A program made the translations under genes and the position numbers. The notes under the pieces were generated by a model. It searched no databases. It was not told where the DNA came from and saw only the letters and a list, made by a program, of their open reading frames with translations. Shown here piece after piece: positions 1 to 7,621 of a DNA stretch of 64,000 bases; position 1 is the first letter of the stretch, and every line of letters begins with the position of its first letter. Location: contig JAWKZV010000001.1 in NCBI GenBank assembly GCA_041395745.1, positions 186,001 to 250,000 of the forward strand. Reading direction: 5' to 3'. This DNA comes from Porticoccus sp041395745. GTDB taxonomy: Bacteria; Pseudomonadota; Gammaproteobacteria; Pseudomonadales; Porticoccaceae.

Positions 1-467
1 GCGATATGCTGCCGGACACCGTGGCGCGGCTGGCAGAGATTCCCAACATTGTCGGTATCAAGGACGCAACCGGTGATCTGGCTCGCGGCCGCCAGCTGAT
101 TGAACTGTGCCCTGAGGGCTTTGCCATTTATTCCGGCGATGATCTGACGGCGGTTGAGCTGATCCTCATGGGCGGTCATGGAGACATCTCGGTGACAGCG
201 AACGTTGCACCGAAACTGATGTCTGACATGTGTCGGCTGGCCCTGGAAGGGCGGGCAGATGAAGCCCGCGCTATCAACCAGCTGCTACAACCTGTTCACC
301 AAACCCTGTTTGTCGAGTCCAATCCCATTCCGGTAAAGTGGGCTGTCGCGGCAATGGGGCTGATGGAGCATGGTATTCGTTTGCCGCTGACGGAGCTGTC
401 GGCGGAACACCACCACAAAGTGTTGGCGGCTCTTGAGCAGGCGGGTCTGCTCAATGGCAACCAGTGA
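1..467 (+). CDS. dapA: 4-hydroxy-tetrahydrodipicolinate synthase, C-terminal half (partial)
   Basis: The reading frame is open at the left edge, so only about the last 154 codons are present. The enzyme condenses pyruvate with aspartate semialdehyde in the first committed step of diaminopimelate/lysine synthesis, in the cytoplasm. The visible part carries the GIKDATGD segment whose lysine forms the Schiff base with pyruvate (Lys161 in E. coli DapA). If that lysine aligns, the complete protein is about 295 residues, normal for the family. bamC follows after 14 bases, the same dapA-bamC pairing as in E. coli and Pseudomonas. The N-terminal catalytic residues lie outside the window. Confidence 0.95.
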   Translation, partial: DMLPDTVARLAEIPNIVGIKDATGDLARGRQLIELCPEGFAIYSGDDLTAVELILMGGHGDISVTANVAPKLMSDMCRLALEGRADEARAINQLLQPVHQTLFVESNPIPVKWAVAAMGLMEHGIRLPLTELSAEHHHKVLAALEQAGLLNGNQ

Positions 468-481
468 ATGCGGAGTCCTGC

Positions 482-1525
482 ATGAAATTTAGCCTGAAAC
501 AGTTATCCGTCGCAGTATTGGCATTGTCCGTTGTGGGATGCGGTAACAACACCATCAGGGATCGCAGAAACGATTACCTGCTGTCTGCCGAGATGCCTCC
601 CATGGAGGTGCCTGAGGGCATGAGCAGCAATGCAATCGGGCCGCTTTATGATATTCCCGATATTGCCGATACCTCAGGGGAAGGTGCCCGTTTTAAACTC
701 CCGAGACCTCAGCCGCTGTCTGAAAATCTCCTCGAGGATGAGGTGAAGATTGTGGCTTTCGAGGGTAAACGCTGGATTGCCGTTAACAAACCCCCGGCAG
801 AGGTCTGGCCGCGGATTCGCAATATTCTCTCCCGTAGCCAGGTTCCGACTACCAGGGTGGATGCCGCCTTGGGTGAGATCGAAACTGCCTGGCTGGAATT
901 CAAGGACGACAACATCAATGGCCACCGTTTCCGCTTCACGATTACTCCGGGTGTCGGCGTTAACAGTAGCGAAGTAAGTATCCTGGAAATGGCAGCTCCT
1001 CTGGGCAAGGAAGCAGAAGTATCCGGCTGGCCGGATGTCTCCATGAATGATGCCAGGGAATCGGAGTTTCTCCAGATTACCTCTGATGCACTGGCTACTG
1101 ATATCAGTAGCGGCAGTGTGTCCCTGCTGGCCCAGAACATCGGTGGTGAAGATCGGGTTCAGGTGGTAGCGGATGACAACGTCGCGCCCTACATGGTAAT
1201 GAAGCTCGGTTATGATCGGGCATGGAATTCTGTGATTGATTCTCTCTCCAAGGGTGGCTTCTCCGTGGTCGACCAGAACCAGAGCGCCGGCGAAGTCATG
1301 GTCGAGTTCAAGGAGATTATTCCGGAAGATGAAGAGCAGACTCTGATGGATCTGGTTTTCAGTTTCGGCCGCAAGACTGAAGAGACCCCTCCGGTTGAGT
1401 ATCAGGTACACCTTTTGCGAGCAGAACAAACCATTGAGTTGAGAGTACTGGACAACAATAAACAGGTCCTTGACCGTCTCGTTGCCATGAAGCTGCTCAA
1501 GGTCATTCGCGGTAATCTCAGCTGA
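482..1525 (+). CDS. bamC: Outer membrane assembly lipoprotein BamC
   Basis: BamC is a lipoprotein of the BAM complex that folds beta-barrel proteins into the outer membrane; bamA lies at 22.7 kb in this window. The protein has a hydrophobic signal ending in the lipobox VVGC, so Cys21 is the predicted lipidated residue. At 347 residues it matches the family (E. coli 344). An upstream in-frame GTG at 464 overlaps the dapA stop, but the ATG at 482 is preferred: it has GGAG six bases upstream and begins directly with the signal peptide. It is probably co-transcribed with dapA and with the hydrolase gene 3 bases downstream. Confidence 0.93.
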   Translation: MKFSLKQLSVAVLALSVVGCGNNTIRDRRNDYLLSAEMPPMEVPEGMSSNAIGPLYDIPDIADTSGEGARFKLPRPQPLSENLLEDEVKIVAFEGKRWIAVNKPPAEVWPRIRNILSRSQVPTTRVDAALGEIETAWLEFKDDNINGHRFRFTITPGVGVNSSEVSILEMAAPLGKEAEVSGWPDVSMNDARESEFLQITSDALATDISSGSVSLLAQNIGGEDRVQVVADDNVAPYMVMKLGYDRAWNSVIDSLSKGGFSVVDQNQSAGEVMVEFKEIIPEDEEQTLMDLVFSFGRKTEETPPVEYQVHLLRAEQTIELRVLDNNKQVLDRLVAMKLLKVIRGNLS

Positions 1526-1528
1526 TCC

Positions 1529-2299
1529 ATGCGTTTTGCCTCACTCGGCAGCGGCAGCAAGGGTAATGCCACCGTTGTCGATTGCGGCTCAGCCAGATTT
1601 CTGATCGATTGCGGGTTTTCTATCCGCGAAACCGAACGTCGTCTGTCCCGCCTGGGACTCTCCGGCCATGATCTCAACGCGATACTAGTGACCCACGAAC
1701 ATACAGACCATGTTCGTGGTGTCATTCCTTTGGCGAGGAAATATCGTCTGCCGGTGGTTATGACCGCTGGTACCAGCAAGGCCACCAAGCTTCATTCTGA
1801 AGTCGATCTGAAGCTCATAGACAGCCATTTGCCGTTTATTCAGGACGGGGTAGAGGTTACGCCTGTGTCTGTCCCCCACGATGCCAGAGAGCCCGTTCAG
1901 TACGTTCTCCGCACAGGAGAATTGGCGCTGGGTATTCTCACCGACCTGGGCAGTGTGACCCCCCACGTTATAGAGCAGTTTTCCCGCTGTGATGGTTTGT
2001 TGCTGGAGTGCAACCACGACCTCGAAATGTTGCAGAACGGCAGTTATCCGCCGGCTTTGAAGCGACGGGTCGCCAGTAGTTGGGGACACTTGAACAACCG
2101 GCAGACCCTGGCGTTGCTGGACAGTATTGACCTGACACGGATGCAGCACCTGGTGCTTGGTCATATCAGCCAGCAAAACAATACTGTTGAAATCGTGAGG
2201 GGTCTGATGGTTGCTGTCGAGGCTTCCGTCCCCTATGTGCATTATGCCTGCCAAGAACAGGGATTTGACTGGCTGCAACTGTTGGCATCGACCCGTTAA
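1529..2299 (+). CDS. MBL-fold metallohydrolase (YycJ/PhnP-like)
   Basis: A 256-residue metallo-beta-lactamase-fold protein. The metal-binding signature THEHTDH (HxHxDH) lies near residue 55 and further histidines follow (HDAR, CNHD, LGHIS). The N-terminal LGSGSKGN is typical of the YycJ/PhnP-like phosphodiesterase or nuclease branch. The substrate cannot be read from the sequence. It starts 3 bases after bamC, suggesting translational coupling. In Pseudomonas an orthologous-looking gene sits between bamC and purC; here purC does not follow and a non-coding gap begins instead. Confidence 0.85.
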   Translation: MRFASLGSGSKGNATVVDCGSARFLIDCGFSIRETERRLSRLGLSGHDLNAILVTHEHTDHVRGVIPLARKYRLPVVMTAGTSKATKLHSEVDLKLIDSHLPFIQDGVEVTPVSVPHDAREPVQYVLRTGELALGILTDLGSVTPHVIEQFSRCDGLLLECNHDLEMLQNGSYPPALKRRVASSWGHLNNRQTLALLDSIDLTRMQHLVLGHISQQNNTVEIVRGLMVAVEASVPYVHYACQEQGFDWLQLLASTR

Positions 2300-2416
2300 G
2301 TTTCCGGTGGGGCTTCTATGGGGAGGTTTGTTGAGCGATTGTTCAACTGGGTACGATCAAGCGAAATGTGTTGTCCACAATTACAGGGATAAGCTGACAG
2401 ACTTGTTCAGAAGTGC

Positions 2417-2512
2417 GCCTAACTTATTGATATTTTATCGGGCAAATCATAACTTACTGAAATATAAGAAAAATATAAAGTGATCAAAAAATAGACAGTT
2501 TGTAAGTTAGGC
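2417..2512. repeat. Inverted repeat GCCTAACTTA / TAAGTTAGGC
   Basis: A perfect 10-base inverted repeat with arms at 2417-2426 and 2503-2512 encloses an AT-rich stretch. A further TAACTTA copy sits at 2450-2456. ATCGGGC at 2438 and GCCCGAT at 2511 form a second inverted pair, so alternative foldings are possible. This could be a protein-binding arrangement or a folded transcript; the sequence does not decide. Confidence 0.6.
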
Positions 2513-2547
2513 CCGATTTCTGCGGAGTTGCATCAGTTTTGCGAAAG

Positions 2548-2606
2548 TAATTCACAAAGTTATCCACAGATTTTGTGGGTAACTTTGTCGTCGAATTTTC
2601 TACACA
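2548..2606. promoter_or_regulatory. Cluster of DnaA-box-like sites
   Basis: Against the E. coli consensus TTWTNCACA, TTATCCACA at 2560-2568 is perfect. Three others differ by one base: TAATTCACA at 2548-2556, TTACCCACA on the minus strand at 2582-2574, and TTCTACACA at 2598-2606. A fifth, TTGTCCACA, lies at 2371-2379. The two central boxes form an inverted repeat with 15-base arms (2554-2568 and 2574-2588) and a 5-base loop. DnaA binding is an inference; the same palindrome could be a transcript hairpin, though no T-run follows it. Confidence 0.45.
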
Positions 2607-2633
2607 GTGTCAACCATTTTCACTCTGGTACGT

Positions 2634-3074
2634 TCAAGGAGAACAATGGTCCGGTAAGCGAATTTCTCCGCGGACCTGTTTGGCCAGCAGTTTGGCATCC
2701 TTGCAGCTCAGCTGGGTGTTGCCGGTTAACAAAACGGTATTCAGTTGGGGCAAGTAAAGAAGGGGCTGGATTTCTCTGAGATCGTTGTCTCCGAGGTTGA
2801 CATGGGTCAGGCCAGTAAATATTTCCAGGCCCTGCAGGTTGGTAATGCCTGCGCTGGAGCAATTGAGCAGGGTGAGATCGCGGGCTTTGGAGACTTTCTG
2901 ATCCTGTATCGCCTGGTTGAGGCAATTGGCCAGACCCCGATCAGAAACCTGATAATCAGTGAACAGACTGGGTGGGGTAAAAACCGGTTGCTCGTTGAGG
3001 GTGTAAGTGTAATTCTCGCAGCCGGCCAATAGGCTGGTGCTCAACATTGCGATGGAAAGAACTGTTTTTTTCAT
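2634..3074 (-). CDS. Small leucine-rich-repeat lipoprotein
   Basis: A 146-residue predicted lipoprotein. The N-terminus MKKTVLSIAMLSTSLLAGC is a lipoprotein signal with lipobox LAGC and predicted lipidated Cys19. Residues ~65-125 contain spaced leucine/asparagine motifs (LTLLNCSSAGITNLQGLE, LTHVNLGDNDL, LNTVLLTGNT) that look like about three leucine-rich repeats. No catalytic motif is visible and I do not recognise a named family. The frame runs open far upstream on the minus strand, but that is read-through opposite ompA and rsmJ; the start is fixed by the signal peptide. It is divergent from the OmpA-domain lipoprotein gene, 138 bases away. Confidence 0.75.
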   Translation of the reverse strand: MKKTVLSIAMLSTSLLAGCENYTYTLNEQPVFTPPSLFTDYQVSDRGLANCLNQAIQDQKVSKARDLTLLNCSSAGITNLQGLEIFTGLTHVNLGDNDLREIQPLLYLPQLNTVLLTGNTQLSCKDAKLLAKQVRGEIRLPDHCSP

Positions 3075-3147
3075 AAAGCTGTGAACCAGGTGTTTAAGGG
3101 CGCAGACGTGGCACTTGCAAAGATTTCTGCTTTTTCCACAATTAAGG

Positions 3148-3176
3148 ATAAAGCAATTTGGAAGAACGGGTGTCAA
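3148..3176 (-). promoter_or_regulatory. Candidate sigma-70 promoter for the LRR lipoprotein
   Basis: On the minus strand a perfect -35 hexamer TTGACA (3176-3171) is followed after 17 bases by CTTTAT (3153-3148), a weak -10. Transcription would start near 3140, about 65 bases before the lipoprotein ATG. Only the -35 is strong. Confidence 0.4.
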
Positions 3177-3212
3177 ACCCTGAAATTTTATGTTCATGAA
3201 TGAGGAATAACC

Positions 3213-3863
3213 ATGAAAAAACTGCTGTTGACTGCGCTGATAGTGACATTGGCTGCCTGTACCTCCATTGATCCTTATACCGGAGAGCAGAAAACCAGCA
3301 ACACCGCCAAGGGTGCAGGAATTGGCGCCGTGACAGGCGCTGTGATCGGAGCTGCAACTGCCAGTCACAAAGACCGCAACAAGGGCATTGTCACCGGAGC
3401 TGTGGCGGGTGCAGCTGTCGGTGGCGGCATTGGTTATTACATGGATCGCCAGGAAGCGGCATTGAGAGCGAAACTGGAAGGTACCGGAGTCAGGGTGGTT
3501 CGTGATGGTGACAATATTCGTCTGGTGATGCCCAGCAATATCACTTTCGGCGTTGATCGCTCGGAAGTCCATCCCGAGTTCTACAGCACTCTCGAGTCTG
3601 TGGCAGTGGTGTTGAAAGAGTTCAACAAGACCAATATCCGCGTTGCGGGACACACAGATTCCACTGGCAGTTCCGAATATAACCAGACTCTGAGTGAACG
3701 CCGTGCCGCCAGTGTGGGCCAGCTGCTGATCAGTTACGGCATCGTCAGTGGCCGGGTCTGGACTACCGGCTATGGTATGCGCTTTCCCATTGCCGACAAT
3801 GGCACCGAGTTCGGCCGTCAGCAGAACAGAAGGGTTGAGCTTGAACTCGTCCCCGTCCAGTAA
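3213..3863 (+). CDS. OmpA-family lipoprotein with glycine-zipper (YiaD-like)
   Basis: A 216-residue outer-membrane lipoprotein with lipobox LAAC (Cys16). Residues ~33-80 are a Gly/Ala-rich glycine-zipper segment (GAGIGAVTGAVIGAA, GAVAGAAVGGGIGYYMD). Residues ~105-215 form an OmpA C-terminal domain with the peptidoglycan-binding signature (VAGHTDSTGS, then LSERRAASV and NRRVEL). The family anchors the outer membrane to peptidoglycan. An AGGA ribosome site precedes the ATG. The 3' end overlaps the predicted start of rsmJ by 23 bases. Confidence 0.9.
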   Translation: MKKLLLTALIVTLAACTSIDPYTGEQKTSNTAKGAGIGAVTGAVIGAATASHKDRNKGIVTGAVAGAAVGGGIGYYMDRQEAALRAKLEGTGVRVVRDGDNIRLVMPSNITFGVDRSEVHPEFYSTLESVAVVLKEFNKTNIRVAGHTDSTGSSEYNQTLSERRAASVGQLLISYGIVSGRVWTTGYGMRFPIADNGTEFGRQQNRRVELELVPVQ

Positions 3864-4662
3864 TTCCAGCGACAGCCTCGTTATCCTGCCCCGGCCCGGT
3901 TTTGAAAACCGGGCCGGTTTGCTTTCTACGCAGCTCGGGTTGCCCGTATTTGAAGCTGACCAGCTGGAAGAGTATCGGGGGATGGCTCTGGTTGTTGACG
4001 ACTCGGGGCTCGCCTTGCAGCTTCTCGGTCCGGGAGCTCCCGGACCTGTGCGCTGTGATTTTGTCACCGGTCCGGCCCGCCATCGCCGGTTGTACGGTGG
4101 TGGCAAGGGGCAGGATATTGCCAAGGCGGTGGGGCTCGGGCAGAAGGGGTTCAAGCCCAGGCTGCTTGATCTGACAGCAGGTTTGGGGCGGGATGGATTT
4201 GTTCTGGCCAGCCTGGGTGCCGATGTGCTGATGGTTGAAAGGAATCCTGTCGTTTCTGCACTGCTCTCCGATGGCCTGTTACGAGCGCGGGATCTGGTTG
4301 GCGATGATGCGGAACTGGGAAGTATTCTGGATAGATTGGAAGCCGTATGCAGCGAGGGGGCTGACTATCTTTCAGGGTTGGCAGAGGAGCTGAAGCCAGA
4401 CGTTATCTTTCTTGACCCGATGTTTCCACCACGAGAAAAGTCCGGCAAGGTCAAAAAGGAAATGCAGCTTTTCCACCAGTTAGTGGGAACCGAGGGTGAA
4501 GACTCAGATCAATTGTTACCGTTGGCCCTTTCCCATGCCCGCTACCGGGTGGTGGTCAAACGCCCATCGCATGCTCCGTACCTGAACAATCAGGCTCCGG
4601 GCTATTCGCTGAAAGGCAAGTCTACCCGGTTTGATGTTTATCCTCTGAAGAAGCTGCCCTGA
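3841..4662 (+). CDS. rsmJ: 16S rRNA m2G1516 methyltransferase RsmJ
   Basis: RsmJ methylates G1516 of 16S rRNA with S-adenosylmethionine. The SAM-binding motif DLTAGLGRDGF, the acidic motif MVERNP and the catalytic-type motif LDPMFPP are present in order. No ATG exists near the expected start: the only in-frame ATG (3748) lies deep in the upstream ompA-like gene. A TTG at 3841 has AGAAGGG six bases upstream and gives 273 residues, slightly above the family norm (~250), so TTG is preferred. It would overlap the OmpA-lipoprotein gene by 23 bases, implying coupling. TTG at 3835 is an alternative. Confidence 0.85.
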   Translation: MNSSPSSNSSDSLVILPRPGFENRAGLLSTQLGLPVFEADQLEEYRGMALVVDDSGLALQLLGPGAPGPVRCDFVTGPARHRRLYGGGKGQDIAKAVGLGQKGFKPRLLDLTAGLGRDGFVLASLGADVLMVERNPVVSALLSDGLLRARDLVGDDAELGSILDRLEAVCSEGADYLSGLAEELKPDVIFLDPMFPPREKSGKVKKEMQLFHQLVGTEGEDSDQLLPLALSHARYRVVVKRPSHAPYLNNQAPGYSLKGKSTRFDVYPLKKLP

Positions 4663-4752
4663 TCTCAGCAGGACGCGGTTAATCACCACTCATATCCGAC
4701 GGCGATCCCCCATTCTTCATCTGCGTGGCGCTGACCGTTTTCCTTTCACGCC

Positions 4753-4767
4753 GACAACATTGTTGTC
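4753..4767. repeat. Short palindrome GACAAC-ATT-GTTGTC
   Basis: A perfect 6-base inverted repeat with a 3-base centre lies in the 179-base gap between the convergent genes rsmJ and the phzF-like gene. It looks like a dimer operator half-site pair, but no promoter or start codon is close by. Function unknown. Confidence 0.35.
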
Positions 4768-4841
4768 ACAAGAGATAAGAGCTGTTTCCTGGTCATTGGG
4801 GCCTCCTTCGGTTGGCGAGACCCTGGAGAAACAGCGGGGAA

Positions 4842-5708
4842 TCACCGGGGCGGGAGGTGGATAGTGCCCTTGAGATAGCAGATGGCATTGCCGGTGAGTA
4901 ATACCCGCTCTTCAGTAAGTTCGCAGGTGAGGGTTCCTCCTCGGGGAGAGAGTTGTGAAGCAGACAGCACCTGTTTCCCCAGTCGTTCCGCCCAGAAGGG
5001 GGTGAGTACGCAGTGGGCCGAGCCGGTGACCGGGTCTTCATCAATGCCGCTGGCCGGGGCAAAAAACCGGCTTACAAAGTCGCATTCCTCACCTGGCGCC
5101 GTGGCGATGATCCCCCGATAGGGCAGTTTGGCTAGACTGCGGAAGTCTGGTGTAAGCGCCTCAATTTGTTGTTGCGATGCATAAACCAGCAGCAGGTCGC
5201 TGCCTTGCCACGCTTCATCGGGAATGGCGCCCAATGCGCCTCCAACTACCTGTTCAGGCATGTCCGTGGGGGCGACAGCGAGTGCGGGAAAATCCATTTT
5301 CAGTCCGCAGGAGGCGCGGGTGACGACAAGTGTGCCACTGCGAGTGGCAAAGCGAATGTCCTCGCCGGGAAACCCAAGCAAGTCAAACAGCGCAAAGGCG
5401 GTGGCCAGGGTGGCGTGACCGCAGAGATCTACCTCGGTGGTGGGGGTAAACCAACGCAACTGGAAATGGGCGGGGCTATCCTTATCGAGGCTATCGTTCT
5501 CAGGGCTATTACTATCGGGGTTATCACTATTGGGACTGTCATGACCAGCGAGAGGGACGAAAAAGGCAGTTTCCGAGAGATTATTTTCCGCGGCGATCGC
5601 CTGCAGGGTTTCATCCGGCAGCCACTGGTTTAGAGGGCAGACAGCGGCAGGGTTGCCGGAAAATGGTCTATCGGCAAAAGCGTCTATCTGGTAAAGGGGG
5701 ATTTCCAT
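4842..5708 (-). CDS. PhzF-family isomerase/epimerase with internal pentapeptide repeat
   Basis: A 288-residue PhzF-like protein (diaminopimelate-epimerase fold). Visible family features are the N-terminal IDAFADRPFSGNPAAV, the proposed catalytic glutamate in NNLSETAF (Glu46), DLCGHATLATA near residue 96, and the late D-E-D-P-V-T-G-S-A-H motif. Most such proteins have unknown substrates, so phenazine synthesis should not be assumed. Residues ~57-79 are a low-complexity Asp/Ser/Asn/Pro insertion encoded by a 15-bp tandem repeat, in a loop position before a conserved strand. It lies 28 bases downstream of dapE in the same direction, probably in one transcript. Confidence 0.87.
   Translation of the reverse strand: MEIPLYQIDAFADRPFSGNPAAVCPLNQWLPDETLQAIAAENNLSETAFFVPLAGHDSPNSDNPDSNSPENDSLDKDSPAHFQLRWFTPTTEVDLCGHATLATAFALFDLLGFPGEDIRFATRSGTLVVTRASCGLKMDFPALAVAPTDMPEQVVGGALGAIPDEAWQGSDLLLVYASQQQIEALTPDFRSLAKLPYRGIIATAPGEECDFVSRFFAPASGIDEDPVTGSAHCVLTPFWAERLGKQVLSASQLSPRGGTLTCELTEERVLLTGNAICYLKGTIHLPPR
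5472..5540. repeat. 15-bp minisatellite inside the phzF-like gene, ~4.6 copies
   Basis: Five adjacent units start at 5472, 5487, 5502, 5517 and 5532 (the last partial) with plus-strand pattern GGGGCTATCnnTATC. On the coding (minus) strand each full unit encodes a five-residue repeat such as DKDSP, ENDSL or DSNSP. The period is a multiple of three, so copy-number change would keep the frame. Confidence 0.85.
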
Positions 5709-5736
5709 ATCAATCCCCTCAGGGGCAATGACGGGG

Positions 5737-6879
5737 TTAGCCCCGGACGAGCAATTTCACCAGGATGCGCTGATAGATATCGCTGAGCTGGTCCACATCA
5801 GCCGCACTGACGCATTCATCAACCTTGTGAATGGTGGCATTAACCGGCCCCAGTTCCACCACCTGACAGCCAAAGGGTGCGATAAAGCGTCCATCGGACG
5901 TGCCCCCGGCTGTGGAGAGTTCAGTCTCCAGGCCGGTGATTTCACGGATGCCGGCAACAGTTGCCTCCACCAGATCGCCGGCAGCAGTCAGGAAAGGATG
6001 GCCGTTCAGGCTCCACTGAATGTCGTAGTTCAGTTTGTGTCTGTCGAGAATGGCCTCAGTTCGCTGGCGCAGTTCCTGCTCTGTTACCTCGGTAGAGAAA
6101 CGGAAGTTGAAGAGAATCCTGACGGTGCCGGGAATCACATTGGTGGCACCGGTACCGCCCTGGATATTGGAGATCTGAAAGCTGGTTGCTGGAAAGAATT
6201 CATTACCGTTATCCCAGCATTCAGAGGTCAGTTCTGCCAGCGCCGGGGCAACCCGGTGAATGGGATTATCCGCCAGCTGCGGGTAGGCCACATGCCCCTG
6301 CACACCTTTCACCAGCAGTTCAGCCCCGAGAGACCCGCGGCGACCGTTCTTGATGACATCCCCCACCTTTGATGAGCTTGACGGTTCTCCCACCAGGCAC
6401 CACTCGGGAATGGCGTCACGTTGCCGCAGCCATTCCACCACTTTGACGGTGCCGTCAACGGCAACACCTTCCTCGTCACTGGTGATCAGGAAAGCGATCT
6501 GGCCCTTGTGATCGGGGTGCTCGGCGACAAACTTCTCCACCGCCGTAATCATTGCCGCCAGGGAGCCCTTCATGTCTGCTGCCCCGCGACCGTAGAGCAC
6601 GCCGTTTTCAATGCGCGGTTCAAAGGGTGGTCTCTGCCAGTTGTCTTCCGGCCCGGTGGGCACCACATCAGTGTGTCCGGCGAAGCAGAGGGTCGGACCC
6701 TGGCCACCGCGTACCGCCCAGAAGTTTTCCACGTCACCGAAGGGCAGTTTGACCACACAGAAACCCAGAGCCTCCAGTCGCTCGATCATCAATGCCTGAC
6801 AGCCGTCATCGGCGGGTGTGACCGACCGGCGCCGGATCAGTTCACAGGTCAGGTCCAGAGTGGGGGATACAGTGGTCAT
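5737..6879 (-). CDS. dapE: Succinyl-diaminopimelate desuccinylase
   Basis: DapE is a di-zinc M20 peptidase-family enzyme that removes succinate from N-succinyl-LL-diaminopimelate in the lysine/peptidoglycan pathway. The 380-residue protein has the metal and catalytic motifs AGHTDVVPTG, GRGAADMKG and SDEEG, plus the distal STAGGTSDGRF motif; length matches E. coli (375). dapD, dapC and dapA are also in this window. It is probably cotranscribed with the downstream phzF-like gene. Confidence 0.96.
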   Translation of the reverse strand: MTTVSPTLDLTCELIRRRSVTPADDGCQALMIERLEALGFCVVKLPFGDVENFWAVRGGQGPTLCFAGHTDVVPTGPEDNWQRPPFEPRIENGVLYGRGAADMKGSLAAMITAVEKFVAEHPDHKGQIAFLITSDEEGVAVDGTVKVVEWLRQRDAIPEWCLVGEPSSSSKVGDVIKNGRRGSLGAELLVKGVQGHVAYPQLADNPIHRVAPALAELTSECWDNGNEFFPATSFQISNIQGGTGATNVIPGTVRILFNFRFSTEVTEQELRQRTEAILDRHKLNYDIQWSLNGHPFLTAAGDLVEATVAGIREITGLETELSTAGGTSDGRFIAPFGCQVVELGPVNATIHKVDECVSAADVDQLSDIYQRILVKLLVRG

Positions 6880-6959
6880 GAATAAACGTCCTCGAAATGA
6901 GGGCGTAAGTTTAGCGGGCTGCCGGGGGATAGGCTACCGTCAGGGGTAGCCCGGGTAAA

Positions 6960-7514
6960 TCAACCGGCCCGGTGGAGAGTGTTGCCATCGGTGTGATCAA
7001 ATTCCTTGCCGTAAATGTTCAGCATGGTGGATTCCGTGTACTCCAGAATGTCTCCCTTGACGGTGATACTGTGGCGATAGGCAGTAGTTTTGGCATTTTC
7101 AGCCATAAATGGTGATTGCAGGATATTCCAGTGGGGATCGTCGAGGCTGGCGCAAACTTCGATCCGGGTGGCGCCTTCCGGCGTTTTGGTGGCCTTGCCA
7201 CCCGCCAATACACAGACGGCTCGGGGGATAGTGAGGGTCTGAATCACCAGTTGCTGGGCCTCGTCCCAGATCCAGTAGCCCACCTGGTCGTGGAATACTT
7301 CGTCGTTGGATTTTCTGCGCACTTCCTGCCGGTAGCGAACGGTCCACAGCTGTTGGGATTCGGCATTTTTGAGGTCGCCGGCGGCTTCACACACGAGTGT
7401 CTCGTAGTACGGGTTTTCCTCAATACCGTCGGATTCCGGGGCGATGTCCATGCCTGACTCGCCTTTCCAGGTGCCGATGACGTCTGCCAGTGGTCCGTAT
7501 TGTTCGTAGCTCAT
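6960..7514 (-). CDS. Nitrobindin-like heme-binding beta-barrel (FABP family) protein
   Basis: A 184-residue protein of the FABP-like/DUF1794 heme-binding beta-barrel family. Supporting features are the early GTWKGESG motif, alternating beta-strand pattern and a late conserved stretch around YTESTMLNIYGKEFDHTDGNTL, where family members carry the proximal heme histidine. Homologues such as nitrobindin bind ferric heme and react with nitric oxide or peroxynitrite; heme binding here is inferred. The start has a strong GGAGGAG ribosome site. It lies 80 bases upstream of dapE on the same strand, so read-through is possible. Confidence 0.8.
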   Translation of the reverse strand: MSYEQYGPLADVIGTWKGESGMDIAPESDGIEENPYYETLVCEAAGDLKNAESQQLWTVRYRQEVRRKSNDEVFHDQVGYWIWDEAQQLVIQTLTIPRAVCVLAGGKATKTPEGATRIEVCASLDDPHWNILQSPFMAENAKTTAYRHSITVKGDILEYTESTMLNIYGKEFDHTDGNTLHRAG

Positions 7515-7621
7515 GTCTCCTCCAGTATTTTTTGCGCCTTGTTGCGGGGGCTTACTGCCAGCTTAACCAGAAAAGAAATGATCAAATAGACCTGAAAGTC
7601 GTTTGAGTATGAAAATTTTAA

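Larger units (their letters stand above)
2300..2633. other. AT-rich non-coding gap with DnaA-box-like sites and inverted repeats
   Basis: No convincing gene lies in these 334 bases between the hydrolase (+) and the small lipoprotein (-), whose 3' ends face each other. About 2425-2500 is strikingly AT-rich. TAACTTA occurs at 2420 and 2450, with its inverse TAAGTTA at 2503. A cluster of DnaA-box-like 9-mers sits at 2548-2606 and another at 2371. GATC occurs near 2355 and 2482. Short frames covering this gap lack Shine-Dalgarno sites and recognisable domains. A small RNA cannot be excluded, but no clear terminator was seen. Confidence 0.6.

Noticed and set aside
2300..2633. Possible chromosomal replication origin.
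   Set aside because: DnaA-like boxes and AT-rich DNA are present, but none of the usual origin genes are near; kept only as a DnaA-site cluster.
2634..4154. A 506-codon open frame on the minus strand covering the LRR lipoprotein, the ompA-like gene and part of rsmJ.
   Set aside because: Only its last 146 codons have a signal peptide and sensible composition; the rest runs opposite two well-supported plus-strand genes.
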